Origin: an uncultured Lachnospiraceae bacterium
GTDB taxonomy: Bacteria > Bacillota > Clostridia > Lachnospirales > Lachnospiraceae
Direction of reading: 5' to 3'
DNA: 64,000 bases
Assembly (NCBI GenBank): GCA_947626415.1
Contig: CANQSA010000002.1
Coordinates: 172,437 to 236,436, forward strand
The notes beneath the pieces are model-generated. The model was not told the origin of the DNA. It did not search any database and saw only the letters and a program-made list of their open reading frames with translations. Both the position numbers and the translations under genes were made by a program. This document shows positions 25,801-33,450 of this stretch, piece after piece; the first letter of the stretch is position 1, and every line of letters starts with the position of its first letter.

Positions 25801-27431
25801 CAGATATAGTAAGGCAAAAATACCCTTTTGGGGGTTTGAGAAATATTTTTTCTATCTAAAATCTCTTTTTCCAAAATAGCAGAGAGTTCTTTTACTTCAT
25901 CCATTGTTTGGGCAAAATATCTGATTGTCCTGTTGTTATTCCAAATATGAGGCAGATATCTTACAAATTTCCATTTAGCTTCTTCTGATCTGTCTGTGAT
26001 CACAATAATTTTAACTTCATCATAACTATGTAAAGAAACAAGCTGCAGGATTAATGACATAATCATGTCATCACAATTTTCTTTTTCACCATAAATACCC
26101 ACTGCAATATTATCAATCAACGAAATATGGATAGGAACATTCAATAAATTTTTAGGTTCTTCTGCTAAGGCAAGCATTGCATTTTGGAGAGAATCATCTT
26201 CCATTGTAAATTTTTTCCCCTGATACTTAACATCAACATTCATTTTAACTGTTCCGGTTCCTAACCTTATACTAAGAAAATCATTCTGCCCAACTGTCCT
26301 TTCCCACAAATTTGGTTTTACTTCAATGATTCTTTCAAAGCATTCCTTTAGCGTAATGTATGTTTTATTTAAAATATCCGTTTGAATTTTTGCAATATCC
26401 CTAAACTTATCCTCTGTTTCCTTTAAATAGGCAAAGTACTTCTCCTGGCGCTTTACTTCATTTTGAATCTTTTCTTTTTTTTCATGTTTTCTTGTGAATA
26501 TCGGCCATAAAACCGTGCCTAACAGCATACTCAGAGACATAATTAAAGTCGGTAATGCCTGCGTAAAATTTCCGCCACTCGACAGTACATTAAATAATGT
26601 AAATATTCCCGTACTTACAGATGCCATGGCCATTATAATCGAAGGACCAAGCATCAGCGCGATTGGTACAGTATCTATCTTCTGTGCTTGTGGAGGCGGA
26701 TCGATGGAAACTTCTTCACACTCAATCTCCCGATGGAAACGTGGAGCCCGAAAAAATACTTCATTTTCAGGATATTCAGAAATTTTTACACGTGGATTGA
26801 GACTCGGGTATTTGTATTCCGACAATTCTTCTGATTGAATCCGAACTCTAAAATCCAAATTATTAATTGCAAAATAACAATCTCCAATCACAATTCTCAA
26901 GCCCATGATATAGATATAATCACCGGGAAAAAGTTTTGCAGACTGAATGCGATGATTGTTTACATACGTCCCGTTTCGACTTCCCAGATCGCTAACAGAC
27001 CAATTTTCACCATCGAAAAAAAGTTTAGCATGATAGGATGTTACATATGGATTATGGTAGCAGATTTGGTTTTCTTCTGATCGTCCAATCGTGATAACGG
27101 CAGCTTCTTTCAAAACAAACTTAGAGAACATCTGCCTTTTTTGATCGATTTCTTCCGTAAAAAGAACTACTTTTTCTTCTGAATTATCTATTTTTAAGTT
27201 CCAAAAGCTGTCCGGCAACAGCTTGCATTCCCATATGGTTGCAGCGTCATGATCTAAAATATTTACTTTTTCATTAGATTTTGCATACCAGTTATTACCA
27301 AGAGCTTCAATACTGATTAAAGCTCTTAAATTATCTTTTTCATCACGATCATTTAACCAAAACTGCCCTTCTACTTTTTCCGGCAGAATAAGACTAAATA
27401 TTTCTTTTTCATTGATAAGATTAACAATCAT
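22851..27431 (-). CDS. essC: Type VII secretion ATPase EssC/YukB
   Basis: 1526 residues, the motor of the Esx system. N-terminal FHA domains (clear second one at about 115-175: TIGRSEENQI, SYHAKLFF, DLGSRNGTYV), two membrane helices at about 255-315, then three FtsK/SpoIIIE-type ATPase domains. D1 is intact: GMTGSGKSE near residue 704, and IISDEFAEL as Walker B. D2 has GTAGSGKT near 1055, but its Walker B strand reads IVVILNH, lacking the acidic pair. D3 is degenerate with no P-loop. This matches EssC in which D1 is the essential motor. First gene of the operon, 35 bases downstream of the palindromic promoter. Start at 27431 with AGGA 7 bases upstream. Confidence 0.95.
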   Translation of the reverse strand: MIVNLINEKEIFSLILPEKVEGQFWLNDRDEKDNLRALISIEALGNNWYAKSNEKVNILDHDAATIWECKLLPDSFWNLKIDNSEEKVVLFTEEIDQKRQMFSKFVLKEAAVITIGRSEENQICYHNPYVTSYHAKLFFDGENWSVSDLGSRNGTYVNNHRIQSAKLFPGDYIYIMGLRIVIGDCYFAINNLDFRVRIQSEELSEYKYPSLNPRVKISEYPENEVFFRAPRFHREIECEEVSIDPPPQAQKIDTVPIALMLGPSIIMAMASVSTGIFTLFNVLSSGGNFTQALPTLIMSLSMLLGTVLWPIFTRKHEKKEKIQNEVKRQEKYFAYLKETEDKFRDIAKIQTDILNKTYITLKECFERIIEVKPNLWERTVGQNDFLSIRLGTGTVKMNVDVKYQGKKFTMEDDSLQNAMLALAEEPKNLLNVPIHISLIDNIAVGIYGEKENCDDMIMSLILQLVSLHSYDEVKIIVITDRSEEAKWKFVRYLPHIWNNNRTIRYFAQTMDEVKELSAILEKEILDRKNISQTPKRVFLPYYICIVTSSALRKKCTVLPLLLKEEGLAFTAVMTGDNFNDFPQETRTIIHADGKDSKMFDKNDTSGKQVSFAADIVDRNVFEPMAVKIANIKLNIADKNYILPTMLTFLDMFHVGKVEHLNALKRWKENNPSKTLQTPIGVGEDGDVFMLDLHEKYHGPHGLVAGMTGSGKSELIITYILSLAVNYHPHEVAFILIDYKGGGLAGAFEDQDKGFKLPHLAGTITNLDGAEITRSLVSIQSELRRRQEIFNKARKISNEGTMDIYKYQQLYREKVVKDPVPHLFIISDEFAELKTQQPDFMQQLISAARIGRSLGIHLILATQKPSGVVDDQIWSNSRFRICLKVQEKADSQDMIKCPDAAEISQTGRFYLQVGFNELFVLGQSAWCGADYFPSDNMEKPTDSSVQVIDSLGRAIISVKSEKKIRNEKNAKQVVSIVKYLSDLAAEEKVSASTLWLPAIPAHIFVDKLEEKYSQRSAGTTLCPIVGEYDDPFNQKKDILTIPLSEEGNCLVFGTAGSGKTMFLTTLCYSLIRNHTPKEVNIYIMDYGSETLKVFQTAPQVGGIVTSSDKEKGSNLFKMLCKELERRRSLFSAFGGDYDTYCRNSGKTVPNIVVILNHISGFIEQMEDYQDEFIMLTRDGVKYGIYFVVTAVNSSEVRYKIQQNFKLLLTMQLNDETDYVTIVGKNDGIIPSKFKGRGLVALDRVYEFQTAYCTENKDVMAFIREFSEKLAIQYHETAKHIPILPETVNLEFVQHKIAGLSSIPVGVAKDNLNIVTCNLQKSVLLPVLSSDIIDTENFIEELISILAGCCNLIVIDEEKVLKGCETYLYNGSFQEAITEMFTEMVKRNNCYKDADKDLSVLREYDERCYLIYGAKKFLGQLDNDEKNKMDTLLMKAIPEYKIHFVLCDSVTQLKTFEYDSWYKLHIAGSNGIWIGNGVADQYTLKINKIKRSMYEEISTDFGYMIDRGRPTLMKLLSAKKEGESAYDA

Positions 27432-27464
27432 TTTTTTATCCTATTAAAATAATATTCTTTTTCT

Positions 27465-27493
27465 ATTATAGTCATTTAAATGACTATAGTCAA
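27465..27493 (-). promoter_or_regulatory. Promoter of the type VII operon
   Basis: TTGACT (27488-27493), 17-base spacer, TATAAT (27465-27470). The start point would fall near 27458, leaving a leader of about 27 bases before essC. The spacer is almost completely filled by a palindrome. Confidence 0.85.
27467..27488. promoter_or_regulatory. 22-bp perfect palindrome, likely operator
   Basis: TATAGTCATTT followed by AAATGACTATA, a perfect 11+11 inverted repeat. It overlaps the last base of the -35 box and most of the -10 box of the essC promoter. A dimer of the divergently encoded Cro/C1-type protein bound here would block RNA polymerase. Binding is inference from position and symmetry. Confidence 0.75.
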
Positions 27494-27540
27494 GCATAAT
27501 TCTGACTCTTATCCTTATACTAAAAGTGACGGAGGTTTAT

Positions 27541-27765
27541 ATGCATATGATTGACTATAGCCCGTTTTGGAATACGTTAAAAAAATCTAAAGAATCCACC
27601 TATACGCTGATCACAGATCACCACATTTCAAGCGCCACCATTGATAAACTTCGTAAAAACAAACCGGTGACGACAACCACATTAAATGATCTGTGCCGGA
27701 TCCTGCACTGCAGGCTGGAAGAAATCGCGCAGTACATCCCCAGCGATTCCGATCAAATCTTATAA
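27541..27765 (+). CDS. Small Cro/C1-type HTH regulator
   Basis: 74 residues from MHMIDYSPFW. The start at 27541 follows GGAGG by 5 bases; an upstream in-frame GTG at 27526 overlaps that site. The body (YTLITDHHISSATIDKLRKNKPVT...LNDLCRILHCRLEEIAQYIP) is an XRE/HTH_26 domain without a ligand domain. Divergent from the type VII operon across a 109-base gap that contains the operator-like palindrome, so it most likely represses essC transcription and perhaps its own. A clean terminator follows, so it is a single-gene unit. Confidence 0.85.
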   Translation: MHMIDYSPFWNTLKKSKESTYTLITDHHISSATIDKLRKNKPVTTTTLNDLCRILHCRLEEIAQYIPSDSDQIL

Positions 27766-27813
27766 GTGCATTTTTTCGTTTGATTATATTTTAATAAATA
27801 TATCTTTATTTTT

Positions 27814-27838
27814 TGTCGCTTAAAAAGCGACATTTTTT
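27814..27838 (+). terminator. Terminator of the HTH regulator gene
   Basis: 8-bp stem TGTCGCTT / AAGCGACA with a 3-base loop and six T directly after. Textbook intrinsic terminator. Confidence 0.9.
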
Positions 27839-27861
27839 ATCCTAAAAGCCTAGAAAATCTG

Positions 27862-27890
27862 TTGCTTTATTTGCAATTTTCCATTACAAT
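27862..27890 (+). promoter_or_regulatory. Promoter of the 488-residue regulator gene
   Basis: TTGCTT (27862-27867), 17-base spacer, TACAAT (27885-27890), about 40 bases before the start codon. Confidence 0.6.
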
Positions 27891-27929
27891 ATGAGGGCAA
27901 TACTTTCATAGCATACTAGGGGTATACAT

Positions 27930-29396
27930 ATGACAATCGGAGAAATGCTTGAGCAGGTCATGATTGAAGATGGCTGCAGCAAAACAGAATTTGCAAAAGA
28001 ATTGGGATGCAACAAGAGCTTTTTGACTAGGATCTTTCAGGGCGACCGGTATCTGAACGAACCGATGATACAGGCGATCCTTTCCAGCAAAATGCTTTCG
28101 GAAAACAGTAAAAGCGCGCTGAGAGAAAAATTTTTCACCGACCACTTCGGTGTGGATCAATTCCGACAGATGAAATTATTTTTAGAAAAGCTGGATCAGT
28201 TTGATGAAACCCGCGGCAAATACGCGCGTCTGAACATTCATCGGGAAAACTGGGATCGGACTTTTTCACAGACTGCCCGCCCGTATGTTCTTGAAAATAA
28301 AAAAGTCTTTTTGGAGTGCGCGGCTTACGTTTGTCAGAAAGTCTTTTCCGCGGAAAACGCTTTCTTTTACTCCAACTATTCTTTTCTGCACACGGAACTG
28401 GACTCTGTTCTGTATACCCTGTTTTCAAAACGGGATTCTGACAAACCCATCGACTTTGTTCATCTGGTCAGTTATCCGGAGCAGCTGACCGACTATGAGA
28501 TCACGGTTATCTTTGAAGCTCTGAAATGGGGCACGGTTCAATTAAACACATATCATTTATCCGCAGAAGCGGATCTGTGTGATTTTTTATTTCCTTATTA
28601 TATTCTGACTAATCACTGCGTAATTCTATTTCAGGAACAGGGCGCCAGCGGAATTGTCTTTACGGAGCCTTCCATGGTCCGATATTACAAAAAACAGTTT
28701 CTGCTAAAAAAAGCACAATGCCGGCCTCTGCTGCAGTTTATGCCGGACAAGTTTAACCTGATTGCGGAAACTTTACCCTCGGAAGTCTCCTGCTACTACT
28801 CGATAGACGGGGCCATGAGCGGCGTTTTTCTGGATAGTGTGATTTTAGGAAAGCTCATCCGAAAAGAGATCCCGAACCGGGACGCCGTGATCCGTGCCAT
28901 AACCGACTATTATGATCGGGAAAACCTGGAAAAACGGTTCAATGCCTTTTACTCCAAGCGAATGCTGGAGCGCTTCTCTCTCACCGGGGAGATCGCGGCA
29001 ATTCCCAGCCAATATATCCCGGTGTGTTCTCCGAATATCCGGATTCAGGTTTTTGAACGGATGAAACGAATGGCTGCCATTCCGCACAACCGGATCATTC
29101 AGATCCTGGATGATAAAAAGCTGAGATTTCCCGAAAATCTGAGCATCGAGATCCGCAAGGATATGACCGCATTTCACTACTTTTTCGCGGAAACTGCTTC
29201 TGCCGGACCCGCCTCGCCGCACGGTATGTTTCAATTAACACTGAACAGCGCGCATCTGGTCCGTTTGTTTTCCAATCTGGAAGTTTATCTGCTGAAAAAC
29301 GGATTTTGTTTAAAAAAAGAAGAGATTAATCCGTTTCTGTTCCGACTGACCGTTGACAATAAGCTGAGAAGTTCGGATGTGACAGAACCCTATTAA
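27930..29396 (+). CDS. HTH (XRE-like) protein with large unknown C-terminal domain
   Basis: 488 residues, AGGGG 7 bases before the ATG. The first 60 residues form a helix-turn-helix (MLEQVMIEDGCSKTEFAKEL, NKSFLTRIFQGDRYL). The remaining 420 show no domain I can name; they look like a soluble alpha/beta sensor region, without membrane helices. Such long XRE proteins are common in Lachnospiraceae and mostly uncharacterised. Not part of the type VII operon, being on the other strand and separated by a terminator, but close enough to act on it. The coding end is made of an 18-bp repeat that continues past the stop codon. Confidence 0.6.
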   Translation: MTIGEMLEQVMIEDGCSKTEFAKELGCNKSFLTRIFQGDRYLNEPMIQAILSSKMLSENSKSALREKFFTDHFGVDQFRQMKLFLEKLDQFDETRGKYARLNIHRENWDRTFSQTARPYVLENKKVFLECAAYVCQKVFSAENAFFYSNYSFLHTELDSVLYTLFSKRDSDKPIDFVHLVSYPEQLTDYEITVIFEALKWGTVQLNTYHLSAEADLCDFLFPYYILTNHCVILFQEQGASGIVFTEPSMVRYYKKQFLLKKAQCRPLLQFMPDKFNLIAETLPSEVSCYYSIDGAMSGVFLDSVILGKLIRKEIPNRDAVIRAITDYYDRENLEKRFNAFYSKRMLERFSLTGEIAAIPSQYIPVCSPNIRIQVFERMKRMAAIPHNRIIQILDDKKLRFPENLSIEIRKDMTAFHYFFAETASAGPASPHGMFQLTLNSAHLVRLFSNLEVYLLKNGFCLKKEEINPFLFRLTVDNKLRSSDVTEPY

Positions 29397-29452
29397 ATGA
29401 CAGAATCTTATTAAATGACGGAATCTTATTAAATGACGGAATCCTATTAAAT
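29381..29452. repeat. Four 18-bp tandem repeats spanning a stop codon
   Basis: Unit GACAGAATCTTATTAAAT with small variants at 29381, 29399, 29417 and 29435. The unit length is a multiple of three and every unit contains the same in-frame TAA. The last residues and stop codon of the regulator are thus repeated as ATG-ACR-GAA-TCY-TAT-TAA mini frames. Confidence 0.9.
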
Positions 29453-29455
29453 AAA

Positions 29456-29510
29456 AAGGTACCGCGAAGTCAGCAAAAGGACTGACTGCACGGTACCTTC
29501 TTTTCGTTTT
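29456..29510. terminator. Bidirectional terminator between the regulator and pyk
   Basis: AAGGTACCG pairs with CGGTACCTT, with an inner AGTCAG/CTGACT stem and an 8-base loop. The + strand continues CTTTTCGTTTT and the minus strand continues into TTTTATTTAATAGG, so it can serve both converging genes. Confidence 0.8.
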
Positions 29511-29520
29511 AACAATAATT

Positions 29521-30939
29521 TTACAGCATACAGATCCGAATGGTATCGGATACATTGGATTTATTGACATCGGAACCGGTTACAATGATAATGTAATCGC
29601 CTCTATGTACCAGACAGGTATCCATTGCCCGCTGCTTCGCGTATTCCAGCAGCTTATCAATGGACGGCTGTTCTTTTGCCTTCACAGGCACAACGCCCCA
29701 GGCCAGATTCAGCTGCCGCAGACCTCGTTCATTTACGGTCTCTGCGATAATGGGGCAGTTGGGACGGAAATCGGAAATAAACGCCGCGGTCTGTCCGGTT
29801 CTCGTCACGGTCACGATCGCCTTGGCATCCATATAATCAGCCGCGTCGCAGGCTGCTTTACAGATGGTATCCCGAATATTCTTCTCCAGATTGCACTCAT
29901 TGATCACGAAATCTGTCTTATAATTGATGGAGCTCTCTGCCGCTTCCGCGATCTCCGCCATGGTCTGTACGGCCTCGCACGGATAATCGCCCGCTGCCGA
30001 CTCCCCGGACAGCATGATGGCGGAAGTCCCGTCATAAATCGCATTTGCCACGTCCGATACCTCCGCACGGGTCGGTCTTGGCGACTTGGTCATGGATTCC
30101 AGCATCTGCGTCGCCGTCACGACGATCTTACCGGCACGGTAGCATTTTTCTATCATATTCTTCTGGATCGCCGGCAGATTCTTAAAGGGGATCTCTACGC
30201 CCAGATCACCTCTGGCAACCATAATGCCGTCGCTCAGATCAATGATCTCTTCCAGATGTTTCACGCCCTGCATATTTTCAATCTTACTGATGATCTTAAT
30301 CTCTTCTCCGTCATTATCTTCCAGAAAATGCCGCAGCTGACGGACGTCATCCACAGACCGCACAAAGGAGGCGGCAATAAAATCTACGCCCTGTTCGATC
30401 CCGAATTTAATATCTGCCTTATCCACGTCATTCAGATACGCCATCGGGATATCCACACCCGGAATATTGATACTCTTGTGATTGCTGATCATACCGCCGT
30501 TTAATACTGTACATACGATCTGCGATCCGTTGACTTCCTGTACCGCCATCGCGATCTTGCCGTCGTCGATCAGGATCCGGTCATCCTTTCTGATATACCT
30601 GGCAAGATTGGGGTAGGTAAGGCTGACACGGCTGGCGTCACCCTGCACCTCCCGGTTGGCGTCCAGTGTGAAAGTCTGTCCTTCTTTTAACTCTACCTTG
30701 CCTTCCGCGAAGCTCGCCACACGGATCTCCGGTCCTTTGGTATCCAAAAGGATCGGGATCGGCAGCCCCATTTCTTCCCGGATCCGTTTTACCCGATCGA
30801 TCCGGACTTTCTGCTCTTCATGCGTGCCATGGGAAAAATTCAGGCGGGCACAGTCCATCCCCCGTTTCATCATTTCCCGCAGCATTCTGTCGTCGTCAAC
30901 CGCGGGCCCCAATGTACAAATAATCTTTGTCCTTCTCAT
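29521..30939 (-). CDS. pyk: Pyruvate kinase
   Basis: Makes pyruvate and ATP from phosphoenolpyruvate and ADP, the last step of glycolysis. Motifs: CARLNFSHGT, LLDTKGPEIR, KIENMQGV, MVARGDLGVEIP and TATQMLESM, in normal order. The 472-residue form lacks the extra C-terminal PEP-utiliser-like domain found in Bacillus pyruvate kinases. It lies 37 bases after the Mrp-type gene and is probably transcribed with it from the promoter near 31844-31872. Confidence 0.97.
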   Translation of the reverse strand: MRRTKIICTLGPAVDDDRMLREMMKRGMDCARLNFSHGTHEEQKVRIDRVKRIREEMGLPIPILLDTKGPEIRVASFAEGKVELKEGQTFTLDANREVQGDASRVSLTYPNLARYIRKDDRILIDDGKIAMAVQEVNGSQIVCTVLNGGMISNHKSINIPGVDIPMAYLNDVDKADIKFGIEQGVDFIAASFVRSVDDVRQLRHFLEDNDGEEIKIISKIENMQGVKHLEEIIDLSDGIMVARGDLGVEIPFKNLPAIQKNMIEKCYRAGKIVVTATQMLESMTKSPRPTRAEVSDVANAIYDGTSAIMLSGESAAGDYPCEAVQTMAEIAEAAESSINYKTDFVINECNLEKNIRDTICKAACDAADYMDAKAIVTVTRTGQTAAFISDFRPNCPIIAETVNERGLRQLNLAWGVVPVKAKEQPSIDKLLEYAKQRAMDTCLVHRGDYIIIVTGSDVNKSNVSDTIRICML

Positions 30940-30976
30940 TCCTTCGCCTTTCTGTTCTTCCGAACGTTTTTTTATG

Positions 30977-31792
30977 TTAATCCTTTACAATGGATAACAG
31001 TTCTTCACACCATTCCTTCTGATACTGCTCTGCTTTTCCCTGATCGCAGTATCCGGCGATCTCAGGATCCAGCGGGATCTGTACATATTTCGCGATCTGA
31101 TGCTTCTGCGCGATTTCTCGTCCATGACTTTCCCCGAAAATATAATGCTTCTGATGGCAGTCCGGGCACTCGAAATATGCCATATTCTCTACCAGTCCCA
31201 GGATCGGAATATCCATCATCTCCGCCATTTTCACAGCCTTCTGCACAATCATGCCTACCAGTTCCTGCGGCGAAGTCACGATGATAATGCCGTCCACCGG
31301 CAAAGACTGGAATACCGTCAAAGGCACGTCTCCCGTACCGGGCGGCATATCCACAAACATATAGTCCACATCCGTCCAGATCACATCAGACCAAAACTGT
31401 TTTACCATACCTGCGATCACCGGTCCCCGCCAGATAACCGGATCCGTTTCTTCGGGCAGGAGCAGATTGGTGCTGACTATCTGGATCCCCCCTGCGGAAA
31501 CCGCCGGAAACAGGCCCATGTCGCTGCCCTGCAGGCTGCCCGATACGCCGAACGCCTTCGGAATAGACGGTCCCGTGATATCCGCATCCAGAATCGCGCT
31601 CTGATACCCGTTTCTCTGCGCCGACGCCGCCAGCAGCGCCGTTACAAATGATTTGCCGACGCCTCCCTTGCCGCTTACGATGCCGATCACCTTGCGTACG
31701 CAGGACATGCTGTTTAACGGTTCCTTTTCAATCTGCTGGCTGCAGTTTCCATTGCTCTCGCAGTTGTCACAATTATGATTACACTCGCTCAT
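30977..31792 (-). CDS. Mrp/Nbp35-family iron-sulfur carrier ATPase
   Basis: 271 residues from MSECNHNCDNC; start at 31792 chosen for GGAGG directly upstream. A P-loop ATPase of the Mrp/ApbC/Nbp35 group: deviant Walker A SGKGGVGKS, DADITGPSIPKAFG, DMPPGTGD, and the Fe-S site CPDC. The N-terminus has four further cysteines (C-x3-C-x2-C-x5-C), the ferredoxin-like start typical of Nbp35. It likely carries [4Fe-4S] clusters to client enzymes, possibly including the hydrogenase encoded 1 kb away; the link is inference. Start of a two-gene unit with pyk. Confidence 0.92.
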   Translation of the reverse strand: MSECNHNCDNCESNGNCSQQIEKEPLNSMSCVRKVIGIVSGKGGVGKSFVTALLAASAQRNGYQSAILDADITGPSIPKAFGVSGSLQGSDMGLFPAVSAGGIQIVSTNLLLPEETDPVIWRGPVIAGMVKQFWSDVIWTDVDYMFVDMPPGTGDVPLTVFQSLPVDGIIIVTSPQELVGMIVQKAVKMAEMMDIPILGLVENMAYFECPDCHQKHYIFGESHGREIAQKHQIAKYVQIPLDPEIAGYCDQGKAEQYQKEWCEELLSIVKD

Positions 31793-31843
31793 AGTTCCTC
31801 CATTCCGGAGCATTGATTTATATTCTCCGAACTTTTTAATCAT

Positions 31844-31872
31844 AGTATACCGCATTCCTCAAATTTAGTCTA
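31844..31872 (-). promoter_or_regulatory. Promoter of the mrp-pyk unit
   Basis: TAGACT (31867-31872), 17-base spacer, TATACT (31844-31849). Its -35 box overlaps the -35 box of the divergent promoter. Confidence 0.6.
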
Positions 31873-31900
31873 GACAAAATCTCTGAAATTATGTTATAGT
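31871..31900 (+). promoter_or_regulatory. Promoter of the HAD phosphatase gene
   Basis: TAGACA (31871-31876), 18-base spacer, TATAGT (31895-31900). It shares the palindrome GTCTAGAC with the promoter of mrp-pyk, so both cannot be occupied at once. Confidence 0.55.
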
Positions 31901-31951
31901 ATCTGTAAAGTGACATCGATTTCATATTATGCGCAAATGAGGGAATTGCCT

Positions 31952-32737
31952 ATGATGAAAAAGGCCTTATTTTTTGATATAGACGGAACACTGATCAGTG
32001 AACAGACAGGACAGGTACCCAACAGTACTTTTGAAGCGTTGACGCAGGCGAAGGAAAACGGGCATCTGCTTTTTGTAAATACCGGACGCACGCGCTGCTC
32101 CATTCCGCCGGCGCTGTTTCCGCTGCCGTTTGACGGCTTTTTATGCGGATGCGGTACCGAACTGATCTACAACGGAACCAGCTTCTATCATGCATCTCTG
32201 CCCGCCGAAGAGGTCCGCAGCCTCTTACGGAGTTTTTCGACGTATGACTGCGACGGGATCCTGGAAGCCAGCGACGCGATTTATTTTCCAAACGGCTATT
32301 CCCGCTTTTCAGAAATTGAACGGATCCGCCGCATGTTCCAGAATATGGGGATCGCGAAAACATTCGGAGATAAGATCGGTCCGGTAGATAAGTTCATTTT
32401 CTTTGCGGATCTGCGCAGCAACCCCATTCCGCTGATCGAAAGCCTGTCTGCCAGATATCAGGTCATAGACCGCCGCAATGGTCTGTTTGAGGCAGTTCCC
32501 AAAAATCATTCCAAAGCGACGGCAATCCGGGCTATTTTAAAGAAATTCTTCATTGGTACGGAAAATGCCTATGTATTCGGCGACAGTACCAACGATATCC
32601 CCATGTTTGAATGCGTTCCCAACGCGATCGCCATGGGACACCACGACAAAGACCTGGAACCTTTCTGCAGCTATATTACACGTACAGTCGAAGCAGGCGG
32701 CGTTTACCATGCTCTGAAACATTTCGATCTGATCTGA
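31952..32737 (+). CDS. HAD-superfamily (Cof-type) phosphatase
   Basis: 261 residues from MMKKALFFDIDGT; start at 31952 follows GAGGGA by 7 bases. Motif I is DIDGT, motif II FVNTGRT, the lysine of motif III lies in NHSKATAI, and motif IV is FGDSTNDIPMF. A C2-type cap sits in the middle, as in the Cof/YidA subfamily, which dephosphorylates sugar phosphates and related small metabolites. The true substrate cannot be read. Single gene, divergent from mrp-pyk. Confidence 0.9.
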   Translation: MMKKALFFDIDGTLISEQTGQVPNSTFEALTQAKENGHLLFVNTGRTRCSIPPALFPLPFDGFLCGCGTELIYNGTSFYHASLPAEEVRSLLRSFSTYDCDGILEASDAIYFPNGYSRFSEIERIRRMFQNMGIAKTFGDKIGPVDKFIFFADLRSNPIPLIESLSARYQVIDRRNGLFEAVPKNHSKATAIRAILKKFFIGTENAYVFGDSTNDIPMFECVPNAIAMGHHDKDLEPFCSYITRTVEAGGVYHALKHFDLI

Positions 32738-32815
32738 TTGTATTTTTTTGTCATTTTTGTGTATTTTTTTACGAACATTCTCAAAAAAATTCGTGCATTT
32801 TCCCCTATTCTATTG

Positions 32816-32821
32816 TATAAT
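32816..32821 (+). promoter_or_regulatory. Likely -10 box of the hyd operon
   Basis: TATAAT in the A+T-rich gap 32738-32937, about 116 bases upstream of hydC. The matching -35 region is poor, so the promoter may need an activator or lie elsewhere in the gap. Otherwise this 200-base gap shows no gene and no clear hairpin. Confidence 0.4.
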
Positions 32822-32937
32822 AATTGTACATATGAGATTTTTTATCACTACATATCATATAAATATACATCATTTATGTATTGATAAAACAATACTGAAT
32901 ATGACTACTGCGAATGCAGACAGAAAGGAGGGGCTAT

Positions 32938-33450
32938 ATGGATTCTTTACAAAATGCGTTCAAAGGCACTGAAGCTCAGGAACGTGAACTGAAAGAAGTC
33001 ATTGCCAAACACAAAGACACCCCTGGCTGTTTAATGCCTGTGTTACAGGAAGCTCAGGGAATTTACGGATATCTGCCCATTGAAGTTCAGACGATGATTG
33101 CTGACGGACTGGGTATTTCATTATCCGAAGTTTATGGAGTTGCTACATTCTACTCTCAGTTTTCCCTTACCCCTAAGGGGAAACATCGTATCAGTGTATG
33201 TCTGGGAACTGCTTGCTACGTAAAGGGTGCGGACAAGGTGTTGGCGGAAGTTGAAAACAGATTAGGGATCAAGAGCGGTGAATGTACGCCGGACGGTCTG
33301 TTCTCTCTGGATTCCTGCCGCTGCGTCGGTGCCTGCGGTCTGGCACCGGTCATGATGATCGGTGAAGATGTTTACGGTAAGATGACCCCCGATCAGGTAG
33401 ACAAGATCCTTGACAAATACATCCAGGAAGAAGGAGGTGCCGAATCATGA
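32938..33450 (+). CDS. hydC: Bifurcating [FeFe]-hydrogenase subunit HydC (NuoE-like)
   Basis: 170 residues from MDSLQNAFKG; the start at 32938 follows AAAGGAGGGG. The C-terminal thioredoxin-like fold carries one [2Fe-2S] cluster, with ligands CLGTAC and CRCVGACG, as in NuoE. The helical N-terminus includes GCLMPVLQEAQGIYGYLP. It passes electrons between the NADH site of HydB and the rest of the complex. Its stop codon overlaps the hydB start (ATGATG). Confidence 0.95.
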   Translation: MDSLQNAFKGTEAQERELKEVIAKHKDTPGCLMPVLQEAQGIYGYLPIEVQTMIADGLGISLSEVYGVATFYSQFSLTPKGKHRISVCLGTACYVKGADKVLAEVENRLGIKSGECTPDGLFSLDSCRCVGACGLAPVMMIGEDVYGKMTPDQVDKILDKYIQEEGGAES

